Shown here: one piece after another, positions 1 to 12,700 of the stretch | How positions within the stretch are numbered: position 1 is the stretch's first letter | Layout: each line of letters begins with the position of its first letter | DNA from: Gymnothorax reevesii | Taxonomy: Eukaryota; Chordata; Actinopteri; Anguilliformes; Muraenidae | Direction: 5' to 3' | DNA length: 64,000 nt | Assembly (NCBI GenBank): GCA_029721435.1 | Contig: CM056588.1 | Coordinates: 35,495,930-35,559,929, forward strand | Program-made: the position numbers and the translations under genes | The notes under the pieces: model-generated | Databases searched by the model: none | Told to the model about the DNA's origin: nothing | What the model saw: the letters and a program-made list of their open reading frames with translations, nothing else

Positions 1-3000
1 CGGTATCATAACTGCGCTTTGAGCAGATGTGCCCGCCTGCAGACATGGAGCTGCAAATTTATGCACGTTACAATATTCTGTCACAAGATGGCACACCAGC
101 ATCAGTTATTGAATATTCAGGGATGCAAACGGCACGCCTTTTGGCGGATGCCGCCTTTTTCACGGCTGTCTGGGGGACTTGTATGAATCGTGCAGATCCG
201 ATGAGTTTTTTTAAGGGGGGGGGGGGGGTTGTCCGTTGGAGTGTCTGATTATAATTATCAGGGCTCTCAAGTCTCACGTATTTCAATAAGTTGGCACGCT
301 CTCACGCCACACGTGACATTTCTTACGCTGAGAAGTGATTAAATCGCCGCACATTAGTAACATATACTGCATATAAGAGATTAGTAATCTATGAGTGGAT
401 TAGGAAGGCAGATTGCGCTGCATGAACCAGCAACCTATCAGCCAATCAGAAAATAGTATTTCTTGTTGCTAGGTGAAATAGCAGTGCCGTAATCACGTCT
501 TCCACACGCGCGCGAATGCTATTGTGTGCACGCGTCGAAGAAGAGCTGGAAGTGGAAGCCCGAAATCAGGTAATCGCTTCATCACTTAAATTTTTCTTTA
601 CAACGGCTGCTTATTAAAGTCAAGGAACTATGTAGAATACTTACTTTATAGATCATTTTTTGCCTCAATTTAACTGCTTTGGACGGTTATGGTTTGACGG
701 TTATGGTCATCTGTGGGGTGAGAGGGGAGCATTTTGGCTGAAAACAAACCCTGCTCCGATCCAGTGTCAGAGGTGGTATCGCAGCATCTCTTGTTTGTGA
801 CAGACAAAACGATACAAATACAAAAAAAAAAAAAACAATGATTTAATTTAGCCTTTATTATACTGGGGAGTCCCACTGAAATAGAAAAGTACAGGTATGG
901 CTAAACATTGTCTTGTTCAAAATCTAACAATTATTCCAAGGGTAACCGCTAGCAAGTTGAAATAAAAATTTTAAGCTCATGTCAAATAGCGTTCGAGAAT
1001 GCCGCAGCTGTCCAACTAACTCATATTCGTGACGCTGTTGTAAAATGCTTGATGGTGCAAAGTAAAAGGAAATATACTCGCAATATGCAGATATAAGATA
1101 GATACTTGTATATCGCAAAGTTATACTACTTGAGCTACCACTTCAGACCACAAGAAGCAACGGATAACGCGGTCAGCATTCATTCTGCAAATAGCCTACA
1201 ACGCGCGCAAAACTTCCACGACCGATCCTGGTGTGTCATCTAGTGGTAGAATATTGTAACTGCGTGCCTAAGTTTGCAGCTCCACGTCCACTGGCGGACA
1301 CGTCTGCACTAAAGATACACCTTTGTTCTTCGCGAACGCGCCAAATCCGGATTATCCGTAAATGATGAATTCAATTAATATTTTAATTTGAAACGAGTAA
1401 CTAAGTTGCTTTTATCTTTTAAATGAAGTAGAGTTAAAAGTCCCTGTTCAAAAAAGAGAAAAAAATCATAAGTAATGCACAAATCCTCAAAAAAAAAAAA
1501 AAAACAACTTAAGTGCTGTAACGAAGTACATGTACTTTAGTTACCATGCACCTTAAAAAACGAGAGTAACATGCACCCCCCCCCCCCCCGGAGAAAATCT
1601 CACGCGAGTCTGCATTCAAAACTTGGGAGCCCTGAATTATAATCTCATCAAAGGAAATTCTGTATTAAAATTACTAAATAAACAAATGCCGTTACAGTTC
1701 ATGAAACACAGGAAGTATAAGTATGAGAAGAAAACAGTAAATCAGAAAGCTGTGCACGTAAAGCCAATTGGCTGCGCACCATTATCTGCTGCTGGCTGCA
1801 AGGATTTCCAACAGTCCGAGATCCCACGGGGGCATGAGCTTTGATAATCTCACTCCTTTTTGACCATACCTCTGTTTGCATCCCTGAATATTGACAAGCA
1901 AGCAGCTCAAACACGTTTAGAATGTTATGGACGAGTTCACTCCGATCCCTGTTTTTTTCAGGAGTTGCCTGAATTAAATTCCTCAGCTAAGCCTGATGTG
2001 CAAACTGCTCAATACTCTTGCCCACAGTATCTATCCAGCAGTTCAAAAAAAAATTCTCTCTTGCAACAGAAAAAAAAATCATTGCCCTCTCTAGCAATCA
2101 CCTCAGCTACAGAGAGCCAATGGTATTCCAATTAGTAGTTATGAAAAATCAGTTTTCTGAAGCAAAAATTCGATATGGTATTGATAATATGTCATTCTAC
2201 TGTTAATTATTGTCACTTCTAGTGGTTTTGTAAACTGCAGGTAAACTCAAAGAAAATGAAGTATGAAGCACAGGCTGCCTGTTTGTTTTTTGAATACTCC
2301 ATCTTTCATTCACCTGCAAGTTGATTAAAGAGAACAAGAAGAGAACAATGTGTGGTTGTTTCGTTTCTTTCTATGCGTACTATGAAATGCTTTGTAGGTG
2401 TACTTGCACTTTGGATACTTACGTATATATTTTACTCACAAGATACTTTTTGTACTTGAGTACATTTAATGTGAGCTACTTTAAGACTAGTACTCAAGTA
2501 AGTTTCTTATGGGTGACTTCAACTTTTACCAAAGTACCTTTCAGTTATGGCCTTCTACTTTTACTTAGTTATTTTTTTTCGAGTACTTTATACACCTGTG
2601 TTCAGCACTGTATTATTAAACTAACAGCAGCAGAGACCGCGATTCAGGCGACATTTAGAGGGACATTGTGTAGGAATTACTCCCATCCAGCGTTGGAATC
2701 GTGTATTACATTCAAACGAATAATGCACTCTGGCGCCTCATTTTTTTAAACACGTATTGCAACTACGGCAGCGACCGTGTATCAAAAAGGCTCGTGAACG
2801 CTGATGAAACCATGGATGTATTAATAGAACTGGTAATACTGAAGCGAAGGCCAGCATATCGAGGGCTGACTGCAATAAACAGTTATGCCCAATGCATAAG
2901 ATCCGGACATGACTGTTTACTGTTGTCAGCCTTCGATATAATACATGAAGCAGCAAAACACAGTACTGTGAATCGGTGTAAGATATTCAAAGTAATTTTA

Positions 3001-3389
3001 ATAATCAACTCAGCTTAGGTGTATCTCAAACATTTTATCCTACGAAAAAGCAAAGCAAGTGTTAGCTACATGCACGCTTATAGGATGTCACCTTCAACAG
3101 TTACCGAATACATACCCGTCATCCAACCCGAGTTAACCAACAACAGCCTTTGCTACCTCACTGTTTATTCTGTAACTTTACATAAAGGACAGGTGAAGCA
3201 GCCGAGTCGCTATCTAACAAAGCCATTCATCAAATACAATAACTGAAAACACTGGTGTTGTTACACCTGCTCACTTTACCGACTTGCTAATGACATAAGC
3301 TGACAGCACGGAATCTCCTGACCAGTGCTACACGCAGAGAACGCTCTTGGAGACAAGGTCCCCTTGGGGTTCGCGTAGCCTGAATTAAT
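1..3389. other. No gene recognised; repeats and low complexity
   Basis: Poly-G and poly-C runs (about 217-229, 1575-1590), poly-A runs and GTACTT-rich hAT-like pieces. tgaatattcagggatgcaaac at 112-132 has an inverted match at about 1876-1896, so 100-1900 may be a TIR element. A short hairpin lies at 2857-2940. No exon-like structure seen. Confidence 0.5.
2395..2610 (-). mobile_element. hAT-like element end (GTACTT-rich)
   Basis: Dense acttttact/tacttgagtac motifs ending in cacctgtg, like the terminal parts of a common fish hAT family. Fragment only; no transposase. Confidence 0.4.
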
Positions 3390-4765
3390 ATTTTAAAAAA
3401 TTATCTCTGCAATCAAACGTTTGCAATAACTGGCAATGAGTCTTTCACATGACTTTGGCAAAATTTTAGCCCACTCTTCTTTGCAGAATTATTTTAATTC
3501 AACCACATTGGAAGGGTTTTGAGCATGAACAGCCTGTTTAAGGTCATGCCACTGCATCTCAATAGGATTTAAGTCCGGATTTTGACAAAGCTACTCCAAA
3601 ATCTTCATTTTGTTTTTTTTTTAAGCCATTCAGAGGTGGACTTGCTGGTGCGTTTCAGATCATTTTCCTGGTGCAAAACCCAAGTGCGCTGAAGCTCAAG
3701 ATCACAATCTGAGGGTTGTACATTCTCAAGGATTTTCTGGCAGAGAGCAGAATTCATAGTTCCATCAATTATGACAAGTCGTTCAGGTCCTGAAGCAGCA
3801 AAGCAGCCACAAACATCACACTACCATGTTTGACTTTTGGTATGATGTTCTTTTTATGAAATGATGTGTTAATTTTACGCCTGATGTAATGGGACGCACA
3901 CCTTCCAAAAAGTTCAACTTATGTCTCGTCAGTCCACAGAATATTTTCCCAAAAGTCTAGGGGATCATCAAGATGTATTTTGGCAAATATGTGATGAGCC
4001 TTCATGTTCTTTTTGGTCAGCAGTGGTTTTCACCCTGGAACTCTCCCGTGGATGCCATTTTTTCCCAGTCTCTGTCTTATTGTTGAATCATAAACACTGA
4101 CGTTAACTGAGGCAAGTGAGGCATGAAGTTCTTCAGATGTTAGTTTTGGGTTTTTTGTGACCTCCTGGATGAGTAGTTGATGCGCTCTTGGAGTAATTTT
4201 GGTAGGCCGGCCACTCCTGGGAAGGTTCACCACCAAGTTTTCTCCATTTGTGGATAATGGCTCTCACCGTGATTTGCCGGAGTCCCAAAGCCTTAGAAAT
4301 GGCTTTGCAACCCTTTCCAGACTGATAGATATCAATTTCTTCGTTTCTCATCTGTTCTTGAATTTCTTTAGTGTGCAGAATGACATGTTGCTTTTTGAGA
4401 TATTTTAGCCTAATACACTTTGCCAAATAGGCTCTATTGAAGTGATTTCTTGATTCAACAGGTCTGGCAGTAATCAGGCCTGGGTGTGGCTAGTGAAACT
4501 GGACTCAGAAAATGTGGTTAATCACAGTTAATTCATAATTTAACAATGGGGGGAAATGACTTTTTCACACAGAGCCAGGTAGGTTTGGATAGCCTTTTTC
4601 CCAATAATAGATGAAATCATCATTTAAAAATTGCATTTTGTATTTTCCCGGGTTATCTTTTTCTTATATTAAAATTTGTTTGATGATCTAAAACATTTAA
4701 GTGTGAAAAATATGCAAAAAAGTGAGAAATCAGGAAGGGGCATATACTTTTTCACTGTATTTGTA
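3390..4765 (-). mobile_element. Tc1-like transposon, decayed
   Basis: Minus-strand frames carry the paired-like DNA-binding start (SGKGCKAISKALGLRQITVR, then IIHKWRKLGG) and a following piece (SGRPTKITPRAHQLLIQEV). The DDE part is broken by frameshifts. One end near 4741-4765 has catatactttttcactgtat, typical of Tc1 ends; the other end is not clear. Confidence 0.8.
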
Positions 4766-5024
4766 GCCCATCCATAAAAAAAAAAGCTATCAAACTCATG
4801 TTCAAGATGTTTCTAATATTCAATATTTTCAAAGTCAACTCTCCAATGAGCACGGCCCATGGGGAGCTAAAGGAGAGGGCTCTTTCAGTGCCTTTTCTAG
4901 TAAACTGCTAAATGCTAAGCTAGCCCACCGTTCCACATATGCCAACAGTGACAAATTCATTTAACCCTTTCACTACCAAGAGTGCCAAAAGGCTGTTTTT
5001 GACCATACCCACTTTAACCAATCA

Positions 5025-5144
5025 GGGGCGCATTTCCCAAAAACATAGTTGCTAACTAAGTTAACAACTTACCTAGTTCGTCCATTCACAGTCAATGGGG
5101 CCAACTACGTAAGCTAGCATCTGTGATTTTGGGAAACGCACCCC
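5025..5144. mobile_element. Small MITE (120 bp)
   Basis: Ends ggggcgcatttcccaaaa and the inverted ttttgggaaacgcacccc, a familiar fish MITE shape. Non-coding. The target duplication is not obvious. Confidence 0.65.
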
Positions 5145-5901
5145 AGATCTTTGGGATATGAGTAGAAATATATGCCATAATATTTCAGCCAATGAGCTGA
5201 AAATTTTATATGCCCAAGAAACATTTTGTATACTGCTAAACTTGAAATCTCCTCATATTGGAGATATACATAATTACCTGGAAAGGGGTTCCTAAAAAAC
5301 CCTTAATTTCTTTTCCAGTCCCCTTGGGCAATAAGGATAGTCAAACCACGAGGGGCCTTGGCGGTGAAAGGGTAAATAGACTGAAGCACTGGATTGTTCC
5401 ATACGCAGGGCCTCAAACCACTGGCCTTGCAAATTTCAGTCAAGCTTCTTAAAGGCTGTGACTGCAGGCTGTTCCCATCTTTGGTTCTCTGAGGAATTAG
5501 CCAGTTTCATGCATGTCAGGTATTGAGGGTGCTGGGCGCTGAAGCCCCCATCACAGAATCAACTCAAGACAGAGCAATTTCACAGGTGACAGATGACCCA
5601 GAATGAATACAGACAGAAGGAACGGTCAGTGTTAAGTGATGATGCAGAGGAAAGTGTGGGGAAGGTAGAGAAGGGCTGGAGATGGTACAACCAACTTCAA
5701 GAAAGAAATGGTCTACATCCAAAATCAGTTCAGCACAGTCCCTTACAGTGCCTGGATGAGGTTGCTGACTGAAAACTAAAACCAGGAACCGTGAATTCGA
5801 AAACACAAGATGTCAACTCTTATTACTGCTTAAAGGATATTTGCTGATAATAGTCATAGTCACCACAATATGCTTGGAAAGCAAAAGAAGACAAAGGAAT
5901 A

Positions 5902-5907
5902 TTTATT
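5902..5907 (-). promoter_or_regulatory. Candidate polyadenylation signal for MBTPS2
   Basis: AATAAA on the minus strand, about 575 bp downstream of the MBTPS2 stop. It is the first clear hexamer I see in a plausible 3' UTR. No transcript end can be shown. Confidence 0.35.
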
Positions 5908-6482
5908 CCAAAAACTTCAAGGCCACACTCCAGTCCTTATCATTGCCAGTGCGGCGAATTTAAGAATTCACAATGCGCAAGGCTTTTGAGTGGTCATGAG
6001 GGCGTGCCTTGTGAACCATAGCCCACACGATACTGCAAGTACAACAAAAAAATGTCAATCACATTATTGCTTTCCCAGGTATGGGGAGGGGTTTAAAGAG
6101 GAAACATTAAGCAGGCGAACTCAGGTTTAGTGGAGCCAATTGGTGCGCTAAATGAGTGTTACAGTCATTGAACCACCGTTGATTCAGGAGGCCCCTCCAT
6201 TTATTGCTCACCAGTGCCTGCTGGGAGATGTAGTCTTTCACAATACCTGCTAACAATTGACCAAAATCAACAAAGTCTTGTGGAAAGAGCAGGATCATAA
6301 AGTTGCAGTCCCAAGTGGGATCACAAAATCACAGCCTTCACAAATGAGCAGCAATTGACGCCAAAGTTTGCGGTACATCCTGCGCTCATACGCCACAGGG
6401 AAAAGACAGTTCTTCGCCAAGTTCCCCAAACTCCCCACCCTCTCAAAAAGTCAAATTGGGCCTATAGCTCGATGCACCCCGG

Positions 6483-6705
6483 TTATCGCGCCGTGATCAT
6501 CCACAGTCCCAGGGCCACGTTAGCAGCAAGTACAGCGCTACCGAACAGCAGGACGAAGAACCCCAGCAGTTCGCGGTTGTTCTTCTCCCTCACCAGCGAG
6601 CTCAGCAAGGCCTCCAGGAACGAGGTGAGAATCCACTGCCCGTCCAGGGCGAAGCAGGGCACCGCGTTCACCACGGCCAGGGTGCCCGACAGGGACACAA
6701 GGTAC
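6483..6705 (-). CDS. mbtps2: MBTPS2 terminal exon with LDG motif and stop
   Basis: 223 bp after a GTGTTTTCCAG acceptor, ending in TAA at 6483-6485. It encodes [20 protein letters not shown], then [19 protein letters not shown], then a hydrophobic C-terminus ending GLWMITAR. The Asp of LDG is the conserved metal ligand of the S2P family. Both hydrophobic stretches fit the last membrane segments. Confidence 0.95.
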
Positions 6706-9700
6706 CTGGAAAACACCTGTGTCAAGGACAACAAATGTAAGTGATAGCGACAAGTCATAAGTTGCGGCAGAAAGCAAATGTGCTTCCCAGAGGAGAATCA
6801 GTGTTACCTTTCATGTGCAAACCTGCTGGGTAGGTTAATGTGCAGGGGTACCCCTCACTAAAGACCGAAAATGAAAATCCAGACCAAAACCGAATATGTA
6901 GTCACTAATAACAGTAGGACCCCACACTGAGCCTTCAAAACCATTTCAGTCTCTCAAAGAATTTGGTCATTTTCTGAACAGAGTACAATGGGAAATAGAC
7001 GTATTCTTCACAAAGAGCAGTCACCAGTTCTTCATGGGCTTAAGGATTCTGCCATTTTTGCGACCGGTGCACCAGCAATTCTGATATTTTATCCGTCACC
7101 TGTATGTTAAATTGACCCCTTTCTCATTATATACTAAATATTTACCAAAGCACCCCGACATGAGAAGCCATGATGGGAGGAGGCCGACTGGGATGAGTAA
7201 AGACTTTCATGTTTTCATTTTGGGACTTCCTGTGGGCTTGGTTTTGGCATTAAATCCCAGAAGTCCTTTTGGAAAGGGTGGTCAGTTGTATTATTATCAC
7301 AGAATAAAGTCTATGTTGCTAATCTGAGTCCAAGGGTAAGACAGCGAGATAACCACCAAAACTGTAGAAAATAGAAGATATTCCCAAGCCTGCAAAATAA
7401 TGCTTACATTTGATAAAATATTCATAATAGGTCCATTCACACTGCAAGTGAAACTTCGAAGTTAGAAAATTCACGAAGTTAGGGTGAAAGTTGCCAAGCG
7501 ACCGTGCCAAAAGCCATCTGAAACTTCACAGGAATAATCTCAAGCAAGAGTGCAAACATTCACGTTCCGTGCAAAACTTTGCAAGAAGTTTTGGAATGTG
7601 AACGCACACATCTGAAAATTAGCGAAGTTACTGACTTGTGTTACTCACCGTGCTGGAAATGCTTGAATGGTGTACGTGGGGCATTCTGTTGGGTTGCGAT
7701 CAGGAACCAGATGCGAGAACCAGGAAATGCAGTAGGGCTTGTTTTATTTGTAAAGGGGGGTGACCCCCGCAGGGCGAAAAACAGTACAAAGTCCACAATC
7801 CAAAAGTCAAAATCCAGTTGGGCAAAAATAGTATCAAAAACCAGGGCAGCAATCACAGTAATCGTAGTCTGACAGAAATGGGTCTGGTACACAGGAATAG
7901 TACTATCAGAGAGACAAGCCAGAATCCACAGGGCGTAATCCAAATCGTTACCAGGGCAGCAAACAGAGATCTCGTAGTCGGGCAGAAAAATGGTCAAAAC
8001 ACACAGATGCAACAGTGATCCAAAATCACAAAGGCAAAAATCAAAAGTCGGGCAATCCAGTCAGAAAGATAAACACTGAGAAATAAAGGCGAGAAACGTG
8101 GCACGAGAAAACTAGGGAGAACGATCTAACAGGAGTGTGAACCAAACAGACATCTTATATACACATCCGGGGTAAACACATGACCAGGGAGAACAGGTGC
8201 AATCAATGGTGACAATAATCAGGGAGAGACACATGAGGAATAAACTAATTACATGAATTTGGCTGTAGCCAAAACACAGACAGGGATCACAAGACAAACC
8301 TAAGTACAAAACAACAGCTCTGGTTAAGGAGTACTAAAGTGCCAAGATAAAAGAAAAGGAAAGCACAAAGTATAAGTGGAAATCACAGAAACTTGCAGCA
8401 GAGATAATTAGGGATAGGCAAGGAGGCGAAGATTAGAATTGAGCGACTGCTGAGAGATCGTAAGTCAATTAGTATGTGCAGCTATACAATCCCGAGTGCA
8501 TGTTAGAAAGTTAGTAAAAATATACAAGATTAGTGTGGTTAGTAATTAGCAAAAACAATAAACTGTTAGTATGTGTTAGTAAGACAGTAAAAGAGAGAGG
8601 AAGGAAGAATACGAGATAATGAAAGAAGATTGAAACCCAGAAACCAATAAATCACCCGAATGAGTGGCACACAAGACAAGGGACCGTGAGCAAAGATACA
8701 CACGTGACAAGAAAGGGGAGACAAAGTGCAAAGCATGGAAATGAAAACATGGCATAGAAAACTGAGGCATGAAAAAATATTATAACATGAAATCTAAATT
8801 ACCAAAAACACAATACATGATCCTAAGAATGGTCAAAGGGCAGGCAGTGGTCACTAAACACAAAAATCCTAAACATGGCTCGGCCAGGCACAGAACTTAA
8901 AACATGGCATGCAGAATCACAGATCACAACACATTCGCACTACTTCCTGAAACTTTTCCAACAGAGCTAACTTCGAGAGTTTTCATGTCAGTGTGAACAG
9001 CAGGGTGAAATTTCACTATTTTCAAATTTGCGCTTTTTTGTAGTGTGAATGCACCTAATATTACGCTTTCTTTTTGGGGTGATACGCAAGTTTTGTGCAG
9101 TTTTGTGTCAGTTTCCTCTGAAAGGTTGCCATCAAAGAACTGCAAATCTCTTGTTCCCATCCCAGTATTAATAGCGTCACAAGACAATTTTGGTAATGGT
9201 AGTAAATATTAAAGTCTACCCATGGGTTTTTCTCTTCTTGAGAACTCCTACACCAAATCAAAACAGTATCCAATTTTAATTCTCATTTTTATTTTCTGAG
9301 TGCAACTCGTGTAAAGGATACTTGCAAAATGTCTCCATGGCCACGGGCAGGTCAATGTGCAGGAATCCGAACCGAGGGATGAAGTTCGTGAGACTTACTG
9401 TACACACAAGGGGGGAAAGGCAGAGAGTCATGAGACTAAACTGAGAAATGGACGCATGTAAACTTAAACTACTTCAGAGCCAGATTCAAAACCAACTGCA
9501 AAACCAGTAACATTGCCACTGATTGGCCAGGCTGTTTGTTTTTCACCAATCACAGGTGATGCTATTGCTTTTGCATGTGCTGAAAGGTTTTGCACTGATA
9601 AAAAGTCTTTGTGAATCTGTGTACTGAAATGTAGGCCCCATTTACACCAGGTATTAAAATACGTTTTTTTTTTGCGATCGGATTGCCATCAGATAGCACC

Positions 9701-12700
9701 TGACCACATGAAAGTAGTGGTGTAAATGTTCTCAAGATGCATTGAGGACAGATTTTGATCCAATCTTTTAAACCGCTTCTCAAAGCGGTCAGGGACGGAT
9801 TCTGGCCACATTGAACACTGGTGTAATGCGAATGCGAATCCGATCTGCGTACAACAACTCTGTGGGCGGAGACAGGAAAACTCAGTAGATAGGTCGCATT
9901 GGTATGCAAGACGCAGTATATTTTGTGGGGAGTCCCGTCGGTAAAAAGGGTTTCAACAAAGACTGTGTTATAGTAGCTATTTATTTATAAAAATGCGTAA
10001 ACAAATTGTTCCAAACAATTTCAATTTTCTTTAAACAAAATGGCGATTCCCATTTTGCTCAGCACAGTCCACGACGTGAAATTTTTGTGCAGCTGTATCG
10101 CTCTTTCTCTAAGTTTTCGCTATGTTACGGTGAGCTATGCATCTTCTGGCTCTAAGAGACCGGAGAGACTGAATACCAAGCTCTAGGACACACAAACAAG
10201 GTCTAGCTCACAGCGCCCTCTCCTGGGTACACATTGGAACATCCTCCTTTACCTCTCGCAGCATTTTACTGGTGCATAGGACACACCGGTTTATAAGACG
10301 CGATGGGTTTTTAAGGGAAAAATATTTAATTAAAGGTGCGTATTATTTGTCAGTTTGCAGCACAAGTGAGGTGTGCCACTTTAAGAGAAGGGAGACGAAG
10401 GATGTGACGTCAGTGGGACGGATTGTAATGTGGACGGTGGAGATGCAGGTTAATACCAGGTGTAAATGTATGTGGTCAAGCGCTATCCGATTGCAATCCA
10501 ATCACAAAAAGTGCATTTCAATACCAGGTGTAAACGGGGCCATAGAGTCACATTCTGTCCCAACACCACTTCAACATTCTATACTATAGCATGCTTATTG
10601 AGAGGTTAGCCAAACAGAATAGCCAATGTATTGTTAATAAACTGCTATAGCTTCTGCTTGCCCAAGAAATTAAATGGATGGTAGACACAAACCTATGAAT
10701 TCTTTTTACTCCTGGATATGCGATGCATACAAAGGAGTGTTGTGATGAGACTCTCACGTCACCCACTAATTAATCAATCATTCAATTTGCCATTAGCATG
10801 ACCACAGGCGATAAGATAAATATGATCTTGGCATGGGTTACTGATCCTAAATTCACAAGCAGCTTATCCAGGAGTTAACATAAATGATATGCCAGTGCAC
10901 TGCAGTGACAGCAAACTTTTTTTCTGCACAGTACCTCCAGAAGAAACATTTAACGTATGAGCATGAAACCTAGGAAGCGCTTCATCTTGGTTGCAATAGA
11001 TTTATTTTCCTCATCATAACATACATGTTGGACAAGAAATACACGAAATTAGAAAGCTGCAATAATAAAGTTATATTCATTTTGTGACATAGCTAGAAAA
11101 CTTTAATTTAATCATGAATGCAGAAGAATTCATAAAAATTATTTCATTATAGGATTATATTCAGAATTCAATGCAGCGTTTTTCTCTTGTATTTGCTTTC
11201 TCGGTTTGCATGTTTTTGAATTTGCATCTTATCTGTTTTGCAGTACATTTGTCCACTTGGAGGCGTTTTTGGGCTGTTCCAGCTCGTTTGCCCCTGTCGG
11301 CCACTATATTACAAGGTAATTTTATTTCCTTAAAACAAGGAGACACTGAGCACAAAACGGTTTCCTAACTGCAGCAACACATCGATATAATAAATCAGGC
11401 ACAGTGAAATGAGCTCCAAAGTATGTACCTCAATAACTACTCTCGTAACTCATAAGTACAAACCCGCCAATAACAAGTTTGGGAGGGGGAAAAAAAATGT
11501 TTCAAAACACAAATTAAAAAACGTAAGGCGATTTGGTCAGCGCCTCACCCGCCACCTGCAGGTGCCGTGGGTATCCCAGGAACAGCATGTGGGGCTCGGG
11601 TGGGTGGTGGACCCGGATCAACCGGGTCAGGTTCTCCAGGGACGGCACCACGCACAGGCTGGGCACGAAGTCCGCCTGGCAGTCAGCATTCGTGCGGCAC
11701 GTTCGGCTCGACTCCATGGTCTTACGGGCCGGCAGGCAGGAGTACTGAGCGAAGAGTGACAGCAGGAGTCAGGGTTTGTGTTGCTTCGGCTACACCTGTT
11801 CGTGTGTCCAAAACTGAAGAAAACTCCAGAAATGCTTTATAACCGGGAAAGAAGGAGAATACAGACTGAAGATGGAATTTTATTTAGAAAGTAGAATGAG
11901 TTGCACTGTCGCGCTAAATTAAACTCAGCTCGTCAAAGATCCCATGATAAAGTATGATAAATGAATCAACTAATCAATTAACGGACAAGGGTCCACCGAA
12001 TTCAAGCAAGCATTCAATCTGGCGACATGCTCAACAGACATCTTCTAAACCATACTTTCAACAGGGAACATGAGCATATGAGCAAACTTCAATAAATTTT
12101 TTGAGTGAGGGTTGGTCGCCACTGAACACATGTTTATTTGTAGAGAACGTGATTCCATAAGCTTGGCAGCCTGCAGAGACAAAGCTGTAGCAATGTGTAG
12201 CCAAAGGGGGCGCTGTGACATACCAGCTTGCTTTCCTGATTACTGCTGTAGGAAAAGCAGAGATCTGTCAGACTCCCATTACTGCAGCAATCTATTGTTC
12301 CATCAAGCCGTCTGTAAACTGGAAAGATTCAAAGAAAGATCAAAAACAATAGAGAGTGTGAGAGACAGAATGACTGAATTTGGGTTTTGCAGGATTTTTG
12401 ACAATGCTGACTTGTAATTGCCTCCATTTGTTGACCAATCCTTTGTTTGGGCCCTGCAGTATGTTGTTCCAGACAAGAACATGTCCGCCGTTTGCCTCCT
12501 CCTTCTCGAGACATTATCGGGTACTAACCACATGTGCGCCTCACCTCGCGAGATCCTAGAGCGACAAATGCTACTGCATAGGCCCCTTCTCAGACACCAC
12601 TGTATCCTGGTGAGGTGAGGTGAGGTGAGGTGAGGTGCACTTTATTGAACCCTGTGGGGTAGTTTTTCCTCTGTATTTGACCCATCATACAGTTCAAGCA

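Noticed and set aside
11409..11842. Plus-strand frames of 70-116 codons
   Set aside because: Antisense to the MBTPS2 CLPARK exon; no splice or family support.
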